The notes below the pieces were generated by a model, which ran no database searches, was not told where the DNA came from, and saw nothing but the letters and a program-made list of their open reading frames with translations. DNA of 64,000 nt, taken from the NCBI GenBank assembly GCA_024235395.1, contig JACKMK010000002.1, positions 62,001 to 126,000 on the forward strand. The letters are read 5' to 3'. Below, in pieces: positions 50,951 through 59,949 of this stretch. Position numbers and translations under genes: made by a program. This DNA is from Chromatiaceae bacterium. Its GTDB lineage: Bacteria > Pseudomonadota > Gammaproteobacteria > Chromatiales > Chromatiaceae. Each line of letters starts with the position of its first letter. Position 1 is the first letter of the stretch.

Positions 50951-51877
50951 TCAAAAGCTGTCGGCCTCGACCTGGAGCCAGACGGCGCTGATGTTGCGTC
51001 CCATCATGTCGTCAAATCGAGAGAGTTGCTGCCAGCGAGCAATGTCGAGGCCTTCGCGCACCTGCGACATGTCGCCGCCTGCTTCATAGATTTCCGCAAC
51101 AGTGTTGTACAGGTTATTCATAAGATCTTGGAACACAGCGATATCGCTAGGTTGCATGATGTCGCCATGCCCCGGCATGACCGCTTTAAGCGGTAACTGG
51201 CGAATATCGTCCATCACGGCAAGCCACGATTTCAGATTGCCATCGGCGATGTTCGGGTTGACGCCATGTACGAGAACATCGCCGGAAGCGAGGACGCCGT
51301 CGTTCGGCAGGTAGACCATCATGTCGCCCGGGGTATGGGCAATGGCCGGAGTAATCAGTTCCACTTCAACGCCCTGGATGTTGACGTGTTTGCGCGTGTT
51401 TTGCGGAATCACTCGGCTTGGCACCACGGCCTTGGTATCGGAAAGGTTCATGCCGGTCATCCGGCTCATCCCATTGATCAAGCTTGCCCCCCGGTCGCGT
51501 ATCTGCTCTGCACAATATTCGCTGGCGGTCACGCGGGCATTGTCAAAATACGAGGCGCCGAGGTGATGGTCTCCGTGGTGGTGAGTCACCAGGATATCGG
51601 TAACGGGCTTGCTGGTGATCTTCTTGATCTCTTTGTCTATGTGCTTTGCAATCCCCTTGTGTGAACCGGCATCGACCAGGATTACGCCTGCATCGCCGAT
51701 GATGACGAGTATATTGTTGACATAACCATGATTTGATTTGTTGGGTACATCGATACCGCCCAGCATCGCGTAGATGTGGTCGTTTATCTTTTGAACGTTG
51801 ACCGCGGGATAATTTCCCGCTGATACCGTCAGCGGAGACACCAGCAAAAAAAGAAAGAATGCAAGTTTGCGCATCAT
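50951..51877 (-). CDS. Metallo-beta-lactamase-fold hydrolase, secreted
   Basis: 308 residues. Signal peptide about 1-20. Metal motif THHHGDHH (HxHxDH) near 100, then HTPGDMMVYLP, SGDVLVHGVNPN and MPGHGDIMQ for the other ligands. Resembles SoxH/PqqF-neighbour or glyoxalase-II-like periplasmic MBL proteins. Stands alone upstream (on the minus strand) of the PEP-CTERM gene. Substrate unknown; a thioester or sulfur-linked role is only possible. Confidence 0.85.
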   Translation of the reverse strand: MMRKLAFFLFLLVSPLTVSAGNYPAVNVQKINDHIYAMLGGIDVPNKSNHGYVNNILVIIGDAGVILVDAGSHKGIAKHIDKEIKKITSKPVTDILVTHHHGDHHLGASYFDNARVTASEYCAEQIRDRGASLINGMSRMTGMNLSDTKAVVPSRVIPQNTRKHVNIQGVEVELITPAIAHTPGDMMVYLPNDGVLASGDVLVHGVNPNIADGNLKSWLAVMDDIRQLPLKAVMPGHGDIMQPSDIAVFQDLMNNLYNTVAEIYEAGGDMSQVREGLDIARWQQLSRFDDMMGRNISAVWLQVEADSF

Positions 51878-52739
51878 GATGGATGCCCCGCGATGTTTTT
51901 TATTGAACTTTTATTGTAGCCGGATTCCCGTCTGCAGTCGGATTCCCTTCTTGGTGGAACGGACGCCAAGCGTCACTTTGAGTGTAAGGCTCGGGCTTGT
52001 GCTGCACTGGGCTGCACGTGTCAGAAGCAGGCCAAAGGAGCTTGGCTTCCCCTCAAGGTTGTGCTGTCGTCTGCGCCCCTGGGTGGTTCTTGATGTTGGC
52101 TTTGGGACCCGAAACGCCGACCCAGTTACCAAGCTCCAACTTCTGCCAAAGGCTGCGACGTCCATCCAATCCAGGGCCATGGACGCATATCACGAGATGT
52201 GTCAGCGGGTGATGGCGCACAGGGGGTCGTCGGATATCTGACGTACTGGCATTGGAAAACGCCCGTGGCCAACCCGGAAGCGCCACAGGAGCGACCACTC
52301 CGCGCTTACCGACAGCTTTGTTGCCTAACCGAAGGGGACTGTGAAAGCGAGATCGTGACTGTGCCCACGACGTCGCTCGCGCGGTCGTTCCGCCATTCGA
52401 ACGACGATGCTGCGTGTTTGCGCACCACGCCTCAGGTTCGGCTGGCGGTCGTTTGACCCCTGGGCCACTGGACCGGAGTATCGCCTTGTTTCCGGCGCAG
52501 GATGGCAACACCAGCCAGTCCGGCCAGCAACAGCGGCAGCGGAGCCGGCAGGCAGCTTGGTCGTCCGGACTGGCAATCTCGCAGGCTGTCTTCGTGACCC
52601 AGTGCATCCGGGAAGTTCGCTTCTTATCTCCAGTGACAGCGGTCGACCTGTTCCCTTCAGTGTTGGCGAAACCCGCAAGAGGCCGCTGTGAATTCAGCGC
52701 CCCTGCGAGCCCTGCTCCGGCAATGATCGTCCTCGTCCG
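51878..52739. other. Intergenic region with no intact gene
   Basis: About 860 bp between the MBL gene and the pentapeptide gene. Several overlapping frames on both strands have no family or start. The one recognisable element is a CTERM-like remnant at 52431-52622 on the minus strand. Confidence 0.45.
52431..52622 (-). pseudogene. Decayed CTERM-type sorting-signal remnant
   Basis: The minus-strand frame from a stop near 52622 to a stop at 52431 reads EANFPDALGHEDS and then LPAPLPLLLAGLAGVAILRR-KQG. Pro-containing LPAPLP, a hydrophobic stretch and RRK is the VPLPA/PEP-CTERM pattern. It has no start and the upstream frame is broken by a stop, so it looks like the 3' end of a decayed or frameshifted surface-protein gene. 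Confidence 0.4.
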
Positions 52740-53537
52740 TCAATCGCGAAATGCGTCGGTGAGATTGATGGCCTGCTCCAGGTTCGCGTCGCCAGCGCCA
52801 ATCAACCCCCGCAACTTTGCCGAATGCACGTCGGCCTTCTCGAAGTCTGCGTTGGACACGTCGGCGTTGGTCAGGTCCGCGCCGCTGAGATCCGCGCGTT
52901 GGAGATCTGCACCGCTGAGGTTCGCCGCGCGCAATGATGCGAATGCGAAGTCCACACGGTTGAAATCAGTGTTGGAAAGATTCGCCCCTTCCAGGTCGGC
53001 ATTGCGAAGCACGCCGTGGATCAATCCCATCGACTGGTTGCGCATGTCGGCACCGAGATGCGCTCCCTCCAGTTTGGCGCCTCGCATGCTGGTGCGGCTG
53101 AAATTGGCCGGTGCCCGGGTGTGGGAAAGATCGGCTTTGTCCAGTTTTGCGCCGATCAGTTGCGCCTGGAACAGGCTTGCGCCGCGCAGGTTGGCACCGG
53201 AGAGATCCGCGTCAAGCAACCAGGCCTGGTCCAAGATGGCGCCCTCGAGGTTCGCATTCCGCAGATCGGTGTGATTGAGACGGGCGTCGCGCAGCACCGC
53301 TCCAGCGAAATCGATCCCGGACAGGTCCAGCCCGGACAAGCGCATGCTGGTGAAATCAGCGGGCTTACCGCCATGCGCATCGGCTACCCGCTTTACGACA
53401 TCGGCCCGACTGATCTCTGCCTCCGTCATATCCGGGGAGTCGAGATCAATGCTGTCGAGCATGTTCTGCGCCGAGGCGGATGAAATGACCGCCAGCAGCA
53501 CAAGATCAAGCAGCAGACGGGTGTGGATGACTTTCAT
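52740..53537 (-). CDS. Secreted pentapeptide-repeat protein
   Basis: 265 residues. Signal peptide (RLLLDLVLLAVISSASAQN). From residue about 65 there are many A(D/N)LxX repeats: ADFTSMRLSGLDLSGIDFAG, ARLNHTDLRNANLEGAILDQ, ADLSGANLRGASLFQAQLIG, and so on to the end, giving a right-handed beta-helix. GGGAGGT precedes the ATG. Secreted pentapeptide proteins have no single function; structural or binding role. Confidence 0.9.
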   Translation of the reverse strand: MKVIHTRLLLDLVLLAVISSASAQNMLDSIDLDSPDMTEAEISRADVVKRVADAHGGKPADFTSMRLSGLDLSGIDFAGAVLRDARLNHTDLRNANLEGAILDQAWLLDADLSGANLRGASLFQAQLIGAKLDKADLSHTRAPANFSRTSMRGAKLEGAHLGADMRNQSMGLIHGVLRNADLEGANLSNTDFNRVDFAFASLRAANLSGADLQRADLSGADLTNADVSNADFEKADVHSAKLRGLIGAGDANLEQAINLTDAFRD

Positions 53538-54005
53538 CGTCGTTGACCTCCCGGCAAGGCAGCGCGCTGTCTGGTGTTGGACGAGTCGTCACGGAGTCGG
53601 CGACAGCTATCGTGCATAAAACGCTCAGACTCCGCCAACGGTTGATTGGTTTCAAGGTCCGTACTCGCTGGCGCACCTGTTCGACGGCCTATGAACGAGC
53701 CGCCTTCAGCAAAGACCGAACGGACCGGGGTTGTATTTCATCCGCGCGGACAGCTGGGTGGGGCCGCATCTGGTGGCCGTTTCACGGCACACTCAATCTG
53801 TGTCCATCGCACCTCATCGGGCGCGCTGTGACGTGCTTCACATCGAGGTGCCTTGCGGTCTCCGCATGTCAACGTTCTGTCAGCTGCGCCGCGTTAAAAA
53901 AGGGCGGGTAAACCCCTCGAGGGCGGCGTCACGACGTGACCGTCGCGGCCTTCCCCGGGTTTACGGAACCGATCGCATTCACACGGACACCTCAGGGAGC
54001 GTCAG
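53538..54005. other. Divergent intergenic region containing a Crp-type site
   Basis: About 470 bp between the pentapeptide gene (minus) and the cytochrome c peroxidase (plus). No gene seen. It contains a perfect Crp consensus at 53827-53842 and a GC-rich stretch near 53890-53940. Confidence 0.4.
53827..53842. promoter_or_regulatory. Crp/FNR-family binding-site candidate
   Basis: TGTGA-CGTGCT-TCACA, both half-sites of the Crp consensus exact, 164 bp before the cytochrome c peroxidase start. Peroxidase genes of this type are commonly under Crp/FNR-family control. No regulator gene of that family is in the window. Confidence 0.55.
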
Positions 54006-55076
54006 ATGTACCGTAGATCCCTCGTTTTACTCAGTGCCATGTTTGGCATTTCTTTGACCGTTCAATCCGCAGACTGGCAGCCACTGCCCAGCAGCCCGCC
54101 GATCCCGGCAGACAACCCGCAGACCGACGCCAAGATCCTGCTCGGCAAGACGCTGTACTTCGACCCGCGTTTCTCCGAACACGGCACGCTGTCGTGCAAC
54201 TCCTGCCACAACGTCATGGCGGGTGGGGACGATAACCGGCCGAACTCCATCGGTATGCACGACGCACGTGGCGGGCGCAGTGCGCCGACGGTGTGGAACG
54301 CGGCCTTCTACTCCACCCAGTTCTGGGATGGCCGTGCCGCGACGCTGGAGGATCAGGCCAAGGGCCCGATTCAGAACCCCATCGAGATGGGCATGGCGAA
54401 CCTCGATGAGGCCATGGGTCGGCTCCACAAGATCGCTGGCTACGAGCCGATGTTCAAGGCTGCGTTTCCCGACCAGCCGGATCCCGTGTCCGCCGACAAT
54501 GCGGCCAAGGCCGTTGCCGCTTTCGAGCGGACGTTGATCACGCCCGATTCGCCCTACGACCGCTTTGTGAAAGGTGACAAGGGCGCGCTCGATGCGCAGC
54601 AGGTCCGCGGCATGGAGACCTTTGCCGAGCTGGGCTGCGTCGCTTGTCATTCAGGTCCGAATTTCAGTGGCCCGGCGCTACCGATGGGGAATGGCTTCTT
54701 CATGAAATTCCCGACCTATGCGGGCAGTGACTACGACGCCCGGTACCGTTTGCTCGATGACACGGGCCGCCACAGTGCGACGAACCGTGAAGAAGACAGG
54801 CACATGTGGCGCGTGCCGACGCTGCGCAATGTGGCGCTTGCTGCACCTTACTTCCACAACGGCAGCGTGCCGACGTTGGGCGAGGCCGTTCGCGTGATGG
54901 CCAAGGTTCAGCTGAACAAGGATCTGAGTCATGCTCAGACCGAGGACCTGGTTGCGTTTCTGAATGGTCTCACCGGCGAGTTTCCGGAGATGACTATGCC
55001 GCGTCTGCCGGCCACGCCAGACGTGACTGTGATCCCGCCAGTGGATCCGCATCTCAAAGTCACGCCGCACAAGTAA
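54006..55076 (+). CDS. ccp: Di-haem cytochrome c peroxidase
   Basis: 356 residues with signal peptide (RRSLVLLSAMFGISLTVQSA). Two haem motifs: CNSCH (about residue 65) and CVACH (about 215), as in CcpA/MauG-type bacterial cytochrome c peroxidases. The calcium/Trp region between haems and the distal ligand areas (RRS..PTVWNAAF, MWRVPTLRNVALAAPYFHNG) are present. It reduces H2O2 to water in the periplasm using electrons from small cytochromes. GGGAG precedes the ATG. Confidence 0.92.
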   Translation: MYRRSLVLLSAMFGISLTVQSADWQPLPSSPPIPADNPQTDAKILLGKTLYFDPRFSEHGTLSCNSCHNVMAGGDDNRPNSIGMHDARGGRSAPTVWNAAFYSTQFWDGRAATLEDQAKGPIQNPIEMGMANLDEAMGRLHKIAGYEPMFKAAFPDQPDPVSADNAAKAVAAFERTLITPDSPYDRFVKGDKGALDAQQVRGMETFAELGCVACHSGPNFSGPALPMGNGFFMKFPTYAGSDYDARYRLLDDTGRHSATNREEDRHMWRVPTLRNVALAAPYFHNGSVPTLGEAVRVMAKVQLNKDLSHAQTEDLVAFLNGLTGEFPEMTMPRLPATPDVTVIPPVDPHLKVTPHK

Positions 55077-55413
55077 ACGATAGTGGCCCACGCCTACCCG
55101 GCGCCCACCGTGGCGGGCGCCGGGGGGTGATCGGGATCGCCCATGCTGAGGTGCCGGCAGCCTCGTCGGTTCTTTCGCAGTCGCATTGGGTCTATTGCAA
55201 AAGGTTCTGCGGGTTGAAACTGCAGTAGCAGCAGAGAAGGGGGCAATTTGATGAGCGGCAATCCAGCAATCGCAGGTGACGCGACGACACCAGGATCGGT
55301 GCTGTAGCTACGGCCGAATACAGAGAAGATCCAGCCGCCGCCGAATTCGAAGAGTGTTCGAATCGCCCCCGTGGACGCGCATGAGCGCAAGAGCGAGTCC
55401 GAAAGGCAAGTGC
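55077..55413. other. Intergenic region, no gene seen
   Basis: About 340 bp between the convergent peroxidase and histidine kinase genes. No frame or strong terminator was recognised. Confidence 0.4.
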
Positions 55414-57351
55414 CTATTCGCCGGGTTGATCCCACCGAACTTCGGCTGCGCTGCGCGGCAGCGTGACAGTGAATATTGTCCCCCCATTGGATGCCGACTT
55501 GACTGTGATCGTGCCTCCCAACAGTTGGTGTACCCATTGATGGACAAGGTGCAGACCCAGGCCAGTGTGGCCCTTGCCGCGACCGGATGTGATAAACGGA
55601 TCGAAGATACGGTCCTTCAGCTTCGGATCAATACCACGACCATTGTCTGCGACTTCCAGTGTTACCAGTTGATCGTCACTGAGTGATGCGGAGATCCGGA
55701 TCACGCCATCGCGCTGTGCGCCGATTCCATGGACTAGCGCGTTATCGACCAGGTTCTGGAGTATCTGCGAGATGATGCCTGGATAGCTCGTCATCTCTAT
55801 GTCGGATGCGATGGACGTTTCGAGTCGTACTTTTGTTCGTTTCGTCTGAGGTCGCAGGCTGAGTACAAGGTCTTCGACGCGTTCCAGCAGTGAGAAAGAG
55901 GCCTGCGTCTCGTCTGCCCGGTCGATTGCGAGCCGCTTGAAACTGCGAATCATCGAGGTGGTGCGCTCGAGATGTTTCATGGCCATCGACAGCCCCTCGC
56001 GTGACCTCGCAAAGTAACCATCCAGCTGTTCGCGGCTCATGCCCTCGTATGCAACCTTCTCAAGGTTTTGCTGTGCCCCCTGCAACACCGAAACGCACAT
56101 CATCGCGCCTCCTGTAGGCGTATTCAGTTCGTGTGCGACCCCTGCGACCATCAGGCCGAGCGAAGATAGCTTGCGAGTTTCGACCAATTCGTCCTGGACG
56201 AGCTGTAGGCGTTCCAGCGCGATTTTCAGTTCTTCGTTGCTGCGTGCCAGTGTGGACCGTTCCTGGGACAACGACTCGGTCAGGCGCTCGCGCTGATGGT
56301 CTGCGCCAACGATGTGACCGATCAGCGCGAGTCCTGCCAGCAACGCAAGCAGTGCAGGTGGCAGTATTTCAGTGACGACTTCTTGGCGAAGCGCCTCTAA
56401 TTCTGGGGAACCGGTCAGAGCAATCAACTGCAAGTGGCGTCCTTGTAATCGATTCTCGCGCGAGGCCGCCAGCGTGACGTCAGTGGACGAAACCAATGCC
56501 CCATCGATCACTTCACTGGCCAGATTGCTGCCACTCTGCAGGCGGGCCCAGAGTACAGGGTTGAGACTCGCCAAAGTCACTTCCTTTCGGTCCAGCATCC
56601 AGCCCCATTCTTGTCTCGGGTCGGAATGCAGCAACCAAAAGCCCCGATTATTCAGCAGTTGCACATCCGGCCCTTTTTTGCCGATCTCGCGCAGCCTGTT
56701 GAAGACGTCCGTTAAATCGAAATTGATTACCAAGGCTCCATCGTGCAGCACATTGCTGCCGCCTCGGAGACCGAGACGAAGCATGGGCTTGAATGGCCTT
56801 TCAATTTCTCCATTCTCCACGTTCAAGTCGATCGGTGAGACATAAATCTCATCGGAATTGAGCTTCATCGTCTCCGAAAAGTAATAGCGGCTTCGCTTGT
56901 TCTGCAGATCGCCTTCTTTCCGCACAATTACGTTGCGCTGATGGTCCGCATCGATCCTTACGACTTCCCAACCCTGCTCGTCTATCCAACGAACTTGAGC
57001 GACGCTCGGCACGACCTCGGCAAAAATCGTGAACTGTCGCTCAAGAAGTGCCTTGTCGATGGTCGGATCCGCTAGCAATGACTCGCTGACAGCAACGGTT
57101 TTTCGGAGGAGTTGCGCCAGATGGAGTGTATCGCCAAGCTCACCTTGCAGGAGGCTCAACGCCGATTGGATGGTTTCGCTGTGTTGGATCCGTATCGGTT
57201 CCATGCGCATGCGCATGAGCTCGAAGTAGGCGACGATAGAGCCGGCTACGACGGTGACAAACAACAGTGAGGCGAGTATCCAGAAGCGCAACCGCGGACG
57301 CAGCTTGCGGAGCTTTGCATCGTCAATGGCGGAGGAGGGCGGTGTGTCCAT
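55414..57351 (-). CDS. Membrane sensor histidine kinase
   Basis: 645 residues from ATG at 57351 (an upstream TTG at 57402 would overlap the preceding gene by 26 bp). First helix about 20-42, periplasmic Cache-like sensor (VPSVAQVRWIDEQGWEVVRI), second helix about 325-348 (PPALLALLAGLALIGHIV). Kinase core: H-box VAGVAHELNTPTGG, N-box LQNLVDNALVHG, G1 DNGRGI, G2 GKGHTGLGLHLV. Directly follows the EAL response regulator, its likely partner. Ligand unknown. Confidence 0.9.
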   Translation of the reverse strand: MDTPPSSAIDDAKLRKLRPRLRFWILASLLFVTVVAGSIVAYFELMRMRMEPIRIQHSETIQSALSLLQGELGDTLHLAQLLRKTVAVSESLLADPTIDKALLERQFTIFAEVVPSVAQVRWIDEQGWEVVRIDADHQRNVIVRKEGDLQNKRSRYYFSETMKLNSDEIYVSPIDLNVENGEIERPFKPMLRLGLRGGSNVLHDGALVINFDLTDVFNRLREIGKKGPDVQLLNNRGFWLLHSDPRQEWGWMLDRKEVTLASLNPVLWARLQSGSNLASEVIDGALVSSTDVTLAASRENRLQGRHLQLIALTGSPELEALRQEVVTEILPPALLALLAGLALIGHIVGADHQRERLTESLSQERSTLARSNEELKIALERLQLVQDELVETRKLSSLGLMVAGVAHELNTPTGGAMMCVSVLQGAQQNLEKVAYEGMSREQLDGYFARSREGLSMAMKHLERTTSMIRSFKRLAIDRADETQASFSLLERVEDLVLSLRPQTKRTKVRLETSIASDIEMTSYPGIISQILQNLVDNALVHGIGAQRDGVIRISASLSDDQLVTLEVADNGRGIDPKLKDRIFDPFITSGRGKGHTGLGLHLVHQWVHQLLGGTITVKSASNGGTIFTVTLPRSAAEVRWDQPGE

Positions 57352-57376
57352 CGCCGCAGCATCGTTCGCTGGCCAG

Positions 57377-59593
57377 CTAGGCAACGCTCTTGGTCCAATC
57401 AATCAGCTGAACCATCGGCATGGGACGTGCGAACAGGTAACCCTGTGCTATTTCGCAACCCATCTGGAGGAGTGCATGCGATTGGTCCTCGGTTTCCACT
57501 CCTTCGACGACAACCTCGAACCCAAACTGCTTCCCGAGCGTGATGATGGCGCGTATGAGCGAGCGATCGCGATCGGATTCGAGCATGCGGTCCACGAAGA
57601 TCTTGTCCACCTTGAGGGTCGTCGCGGCCAACTGGGTAATGTAGCTGAGTGAGGAATAGCCGGTCCCGAAATCATCGATGCTGACGCCCATTCCGAGGTC
57701 GAGCAGCTCCCGCATTCCCGATGCGACATCGCTGAACTGCTGAATCGTTCGGTTCTCGGTTATTTCGAGGTCAAGCTGTGTCGGGGATACACCACTGCGG
57801 CGGATGGTTGTCAAAAGATTTGAAAAATAGCCGGGGCGTGCGATTGCACTCGGTGAGGCATTGAACGAAATTGGTACATGTATGCCGCAATCCGCGAGTT
57901 GCTGCGCGGCATCGCAAACCAGTTTTAGGACTTGCTGGTCAAGCTGGTCGATCAGCCCTGTTGTCTCCGCAAGCGGCAGAAATTGACCCGGCGGGACCAT
58001 GCTGCCATCGTCCCGCGGCCAGCGGACAAGGGCCTCCATTCCCACCATGCGGCGATCTGTGAGCTTGACTTTGGGCTGCAGCCAGACAATGAGCTGTTGT
58101 TCGCGCAAAGCTTTGCGCAGGTCGGACAAGAGTGAGTACTTCGCCGAAATGGACACTTCGAGCTCTTGATCGACCTCGGCGTAGCGTTCTCCCCGGCGAC
58201 GCAGGGCAGTGACGCGACTTTCCAGCAATGAGAGTAGTTGTTCGGGTTGCCGGCCCGGAAAGTTTCCCAGTCTCATGATCGCTGTGGTTGCCGTGACCAT
58301 GTGCTCGCTGTCGCCTACGCGCAGGGGGTGGCGGAAATGGTCTTCGAAGAAGACACCGTCAAACCGGTTCCTGTCCTGAACGAGGATACAGAAGCCCGCC
58401 TCGTTGCAGTGTGCGACCAGACTCCCCGGAAACAATGTCTCGAGGCTTGCATAGATGCCACGCATCAAGTTCCGATAGAACGCTTCACCCAGCGACACGA
58501 CGATGTCGCGCGTATGGTCGATCTGGATGATAACGAGCTTGTGGGCGGCGCGTTCGGTTGGCGTCAGGTTGGCCAACTCGAGCACCAGGCGGTTTCGGTT
58601 CGGGCAGTCAATGCCCGTATCGGTGTAGGCGAGCTGATTGACACGGTTGTGCAGGGAGACGTTTGTGAAACCGGTGCCGACATTCTCATTGAAGATCTGC
58701 AGCAGCGCGGACTCGTTGGGCAGCAAGCGGCGCGGGGTTTTTATTATCGTAATGTATTCCTGGCCACCCAATCCCTTGTCGGAAAATCGGAAAGCCGAGT
58801 AGTCATCTTCATGCAGGGCATCGCCACTCTGAATGATCCGTTGCAATAGGCCTTCCGGAGCCTTCAGCGTATCTTCAAGACGCCCGATCGTGGTCCCGGT
58901 CAGACCGCTGTAGACACCCGTGGCTGCGGCTATTTCGAGATTGCTGCAGCCGTCCTCCGTGTCCCGGCGAACGCACACGATACCGTGCTGGTCGGTTTGA
59001 ATGATCTTTGCGATCTGCCGCAATACCTCGCTGCTGAAATCGTGGAGATCCCGGGGCAGGCTGATGGCCTTGCAGGCGCTGACCACCATGAGCAGGCTCT
59101 CCTTGGCATGCCGAAGGTCTTCCAGGTGCTTCCAGGTCCGGAGGTTTGCTGTTACGACGCTGACGAGTTGTTCGCTCGTGATCTCTGATTTGCACCAATA
59201 ATCGTCAATGTCGTAGCTCGACATGACATCCTTCCGGGGGGCCATGCCCGGCTGCCCTGTCAGCAGCACAATGCGGACGCTCGCATTGCCGATGAAATCG
59301 CGCACCGCACCCACGAGGCGCAGCCCGGCATCGTCGTCTTCCATGACGACATCCAGCAGGATCACGCCGATGTCTTTTCTCTTCGCAATGATCTTTGCCG
59401 CATCGGTCGCCGATTGCGCTGTGATCAGTTCCACTGGGCGTCCGGCAACCTCCAGTCCGGAGAGTGCGAATGCGAGGGTCGCCTGGTAATCGGTGTCATC
59501 CTCAACGCTCAAGACAAGCCAAGGCGGCTCGGCTGTGGTTTCGGCGGGTCGAGATTCATCCTTCAGGGAGGAAAATACGGACATTTCCGACAT
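57377..59593 (-). CDS. Response regulator with DUF3369/GAF-like, degenerate GGDEF and EAL domains
   Basis: 738 residues. Receiver domain (VLSVEDDTDYQATLA, phosphorylated Asp in VILLDVVMEDDD, Lys in DYWCKSEI). A DUF3369-like sensory domain follows (about 165-320). The GGDEF domain is degenerate: the GGDEF loop reads CNEAGFCIL. The EAL domain is complete: MEALVRW, FNAS, LEITEN, DDFGTGYSS, LKVDK, EGVET and QGYLFARP, so it should hydrolyse c-di-GMP. AGGAAG precedes the ATG. Operon with the kinase at 55414. Confidence 0.92.
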   Translation of the reverse strand: MSEMSVFSSLKDESRPAETTAEPPWLVLSVEDDTDYQATLAFALSGLEVAGRPVELITAQSATDAAKIIAKRKDIGVILLDVVMEDDDAGLRLVGAVRDFIGNASVRIVLLTGQPGMAPRKDVMSSYDIDDYWCKSEITSEQLVSVVTANLRTWKHLEDLRHAKESLLMVVSACKAISLPRDLHDFSSEVLRQIAKIIQTDQHGIVCVRRDTEDGCSNLEIAAATGVYSGLTGTTIGRLEDTLKAPEGLLQRIIQSGDALHEDDYSAFRFSDKGLGGQEYITIIKTPRRLLPNESALLQIFNENVGTGFTNVSLHNRVNQLAYTDTGIDCPNRNRLVLELANLTPTERAAHKLVIIQIDHTRDIVVSLGEAFYRNLMRGIYASLETLFPGSLVAHCNEAGFCILVQDRNRFDGVFFEDHFRHPLRVGDSEHMVTATTAIMRLGNFPGRQPEQLLSLLESRVTALRRRGERYAEVDQELEVSISAKYSLLSDLRKALREQQLIVWLQPKVKLTDRRMVGMEALVRWPRDDGSMVPPGQFLPLAETTGLIDQLDQQVLKLVCDAAQQLADCGIHVPISFNASPSAIARPGYFSNLLTTIRRSGVSPTQLDLEITENRTIQQFSDVASGMRELLDLGMGVSIDDFGTGYSSLSYITQLAATTLKVDKIFVDRMLESDRDRSLIRAIITLGKQFGFEVVVEGVETEDQSHALLQMGCEIAQGYLFARPMPMVQLIDWTKSVA

Positions 59594-59949
59594 GCTGCGC
59601 TTCCTGGGTGGACCGGGTTTGGCTTCTTCGGATCCAATGTAAGAAATTCGACTATGAATCGGCGGTCGCGTGGTGTTCTTTAGTTCCTGGCGTCCTGATC
59701 ACAATCTGCCGCTGGCCGGCTTGCGAAGGCGTCCTTTTTTCGAGGCGGGAGACGGACGTGGTGGACCGCCTTTCCACTGAAATGCGGAATGGCTGCCTAC
59801 CCATCGGCCGCACGGCCCAGCACCCGGGTTTCCGTGGCGCTACAATCTCCAACGGCCGAGCATGGACCCGGAGGCATAACCCCTAACCGACCCTGGCGAA
59901 CACCGCATGCGGGCCACCTTTGGGCCCGATCCACAGTGGGGGTAATTCA
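59594..59949. other. Intergenic region, no gene seen
   Basis: About 355 bp between the divergent EAL regulator and the CadC-like gene, presumably holding both promoters. No family-like frame or clear operator. Confidence 0.4.
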
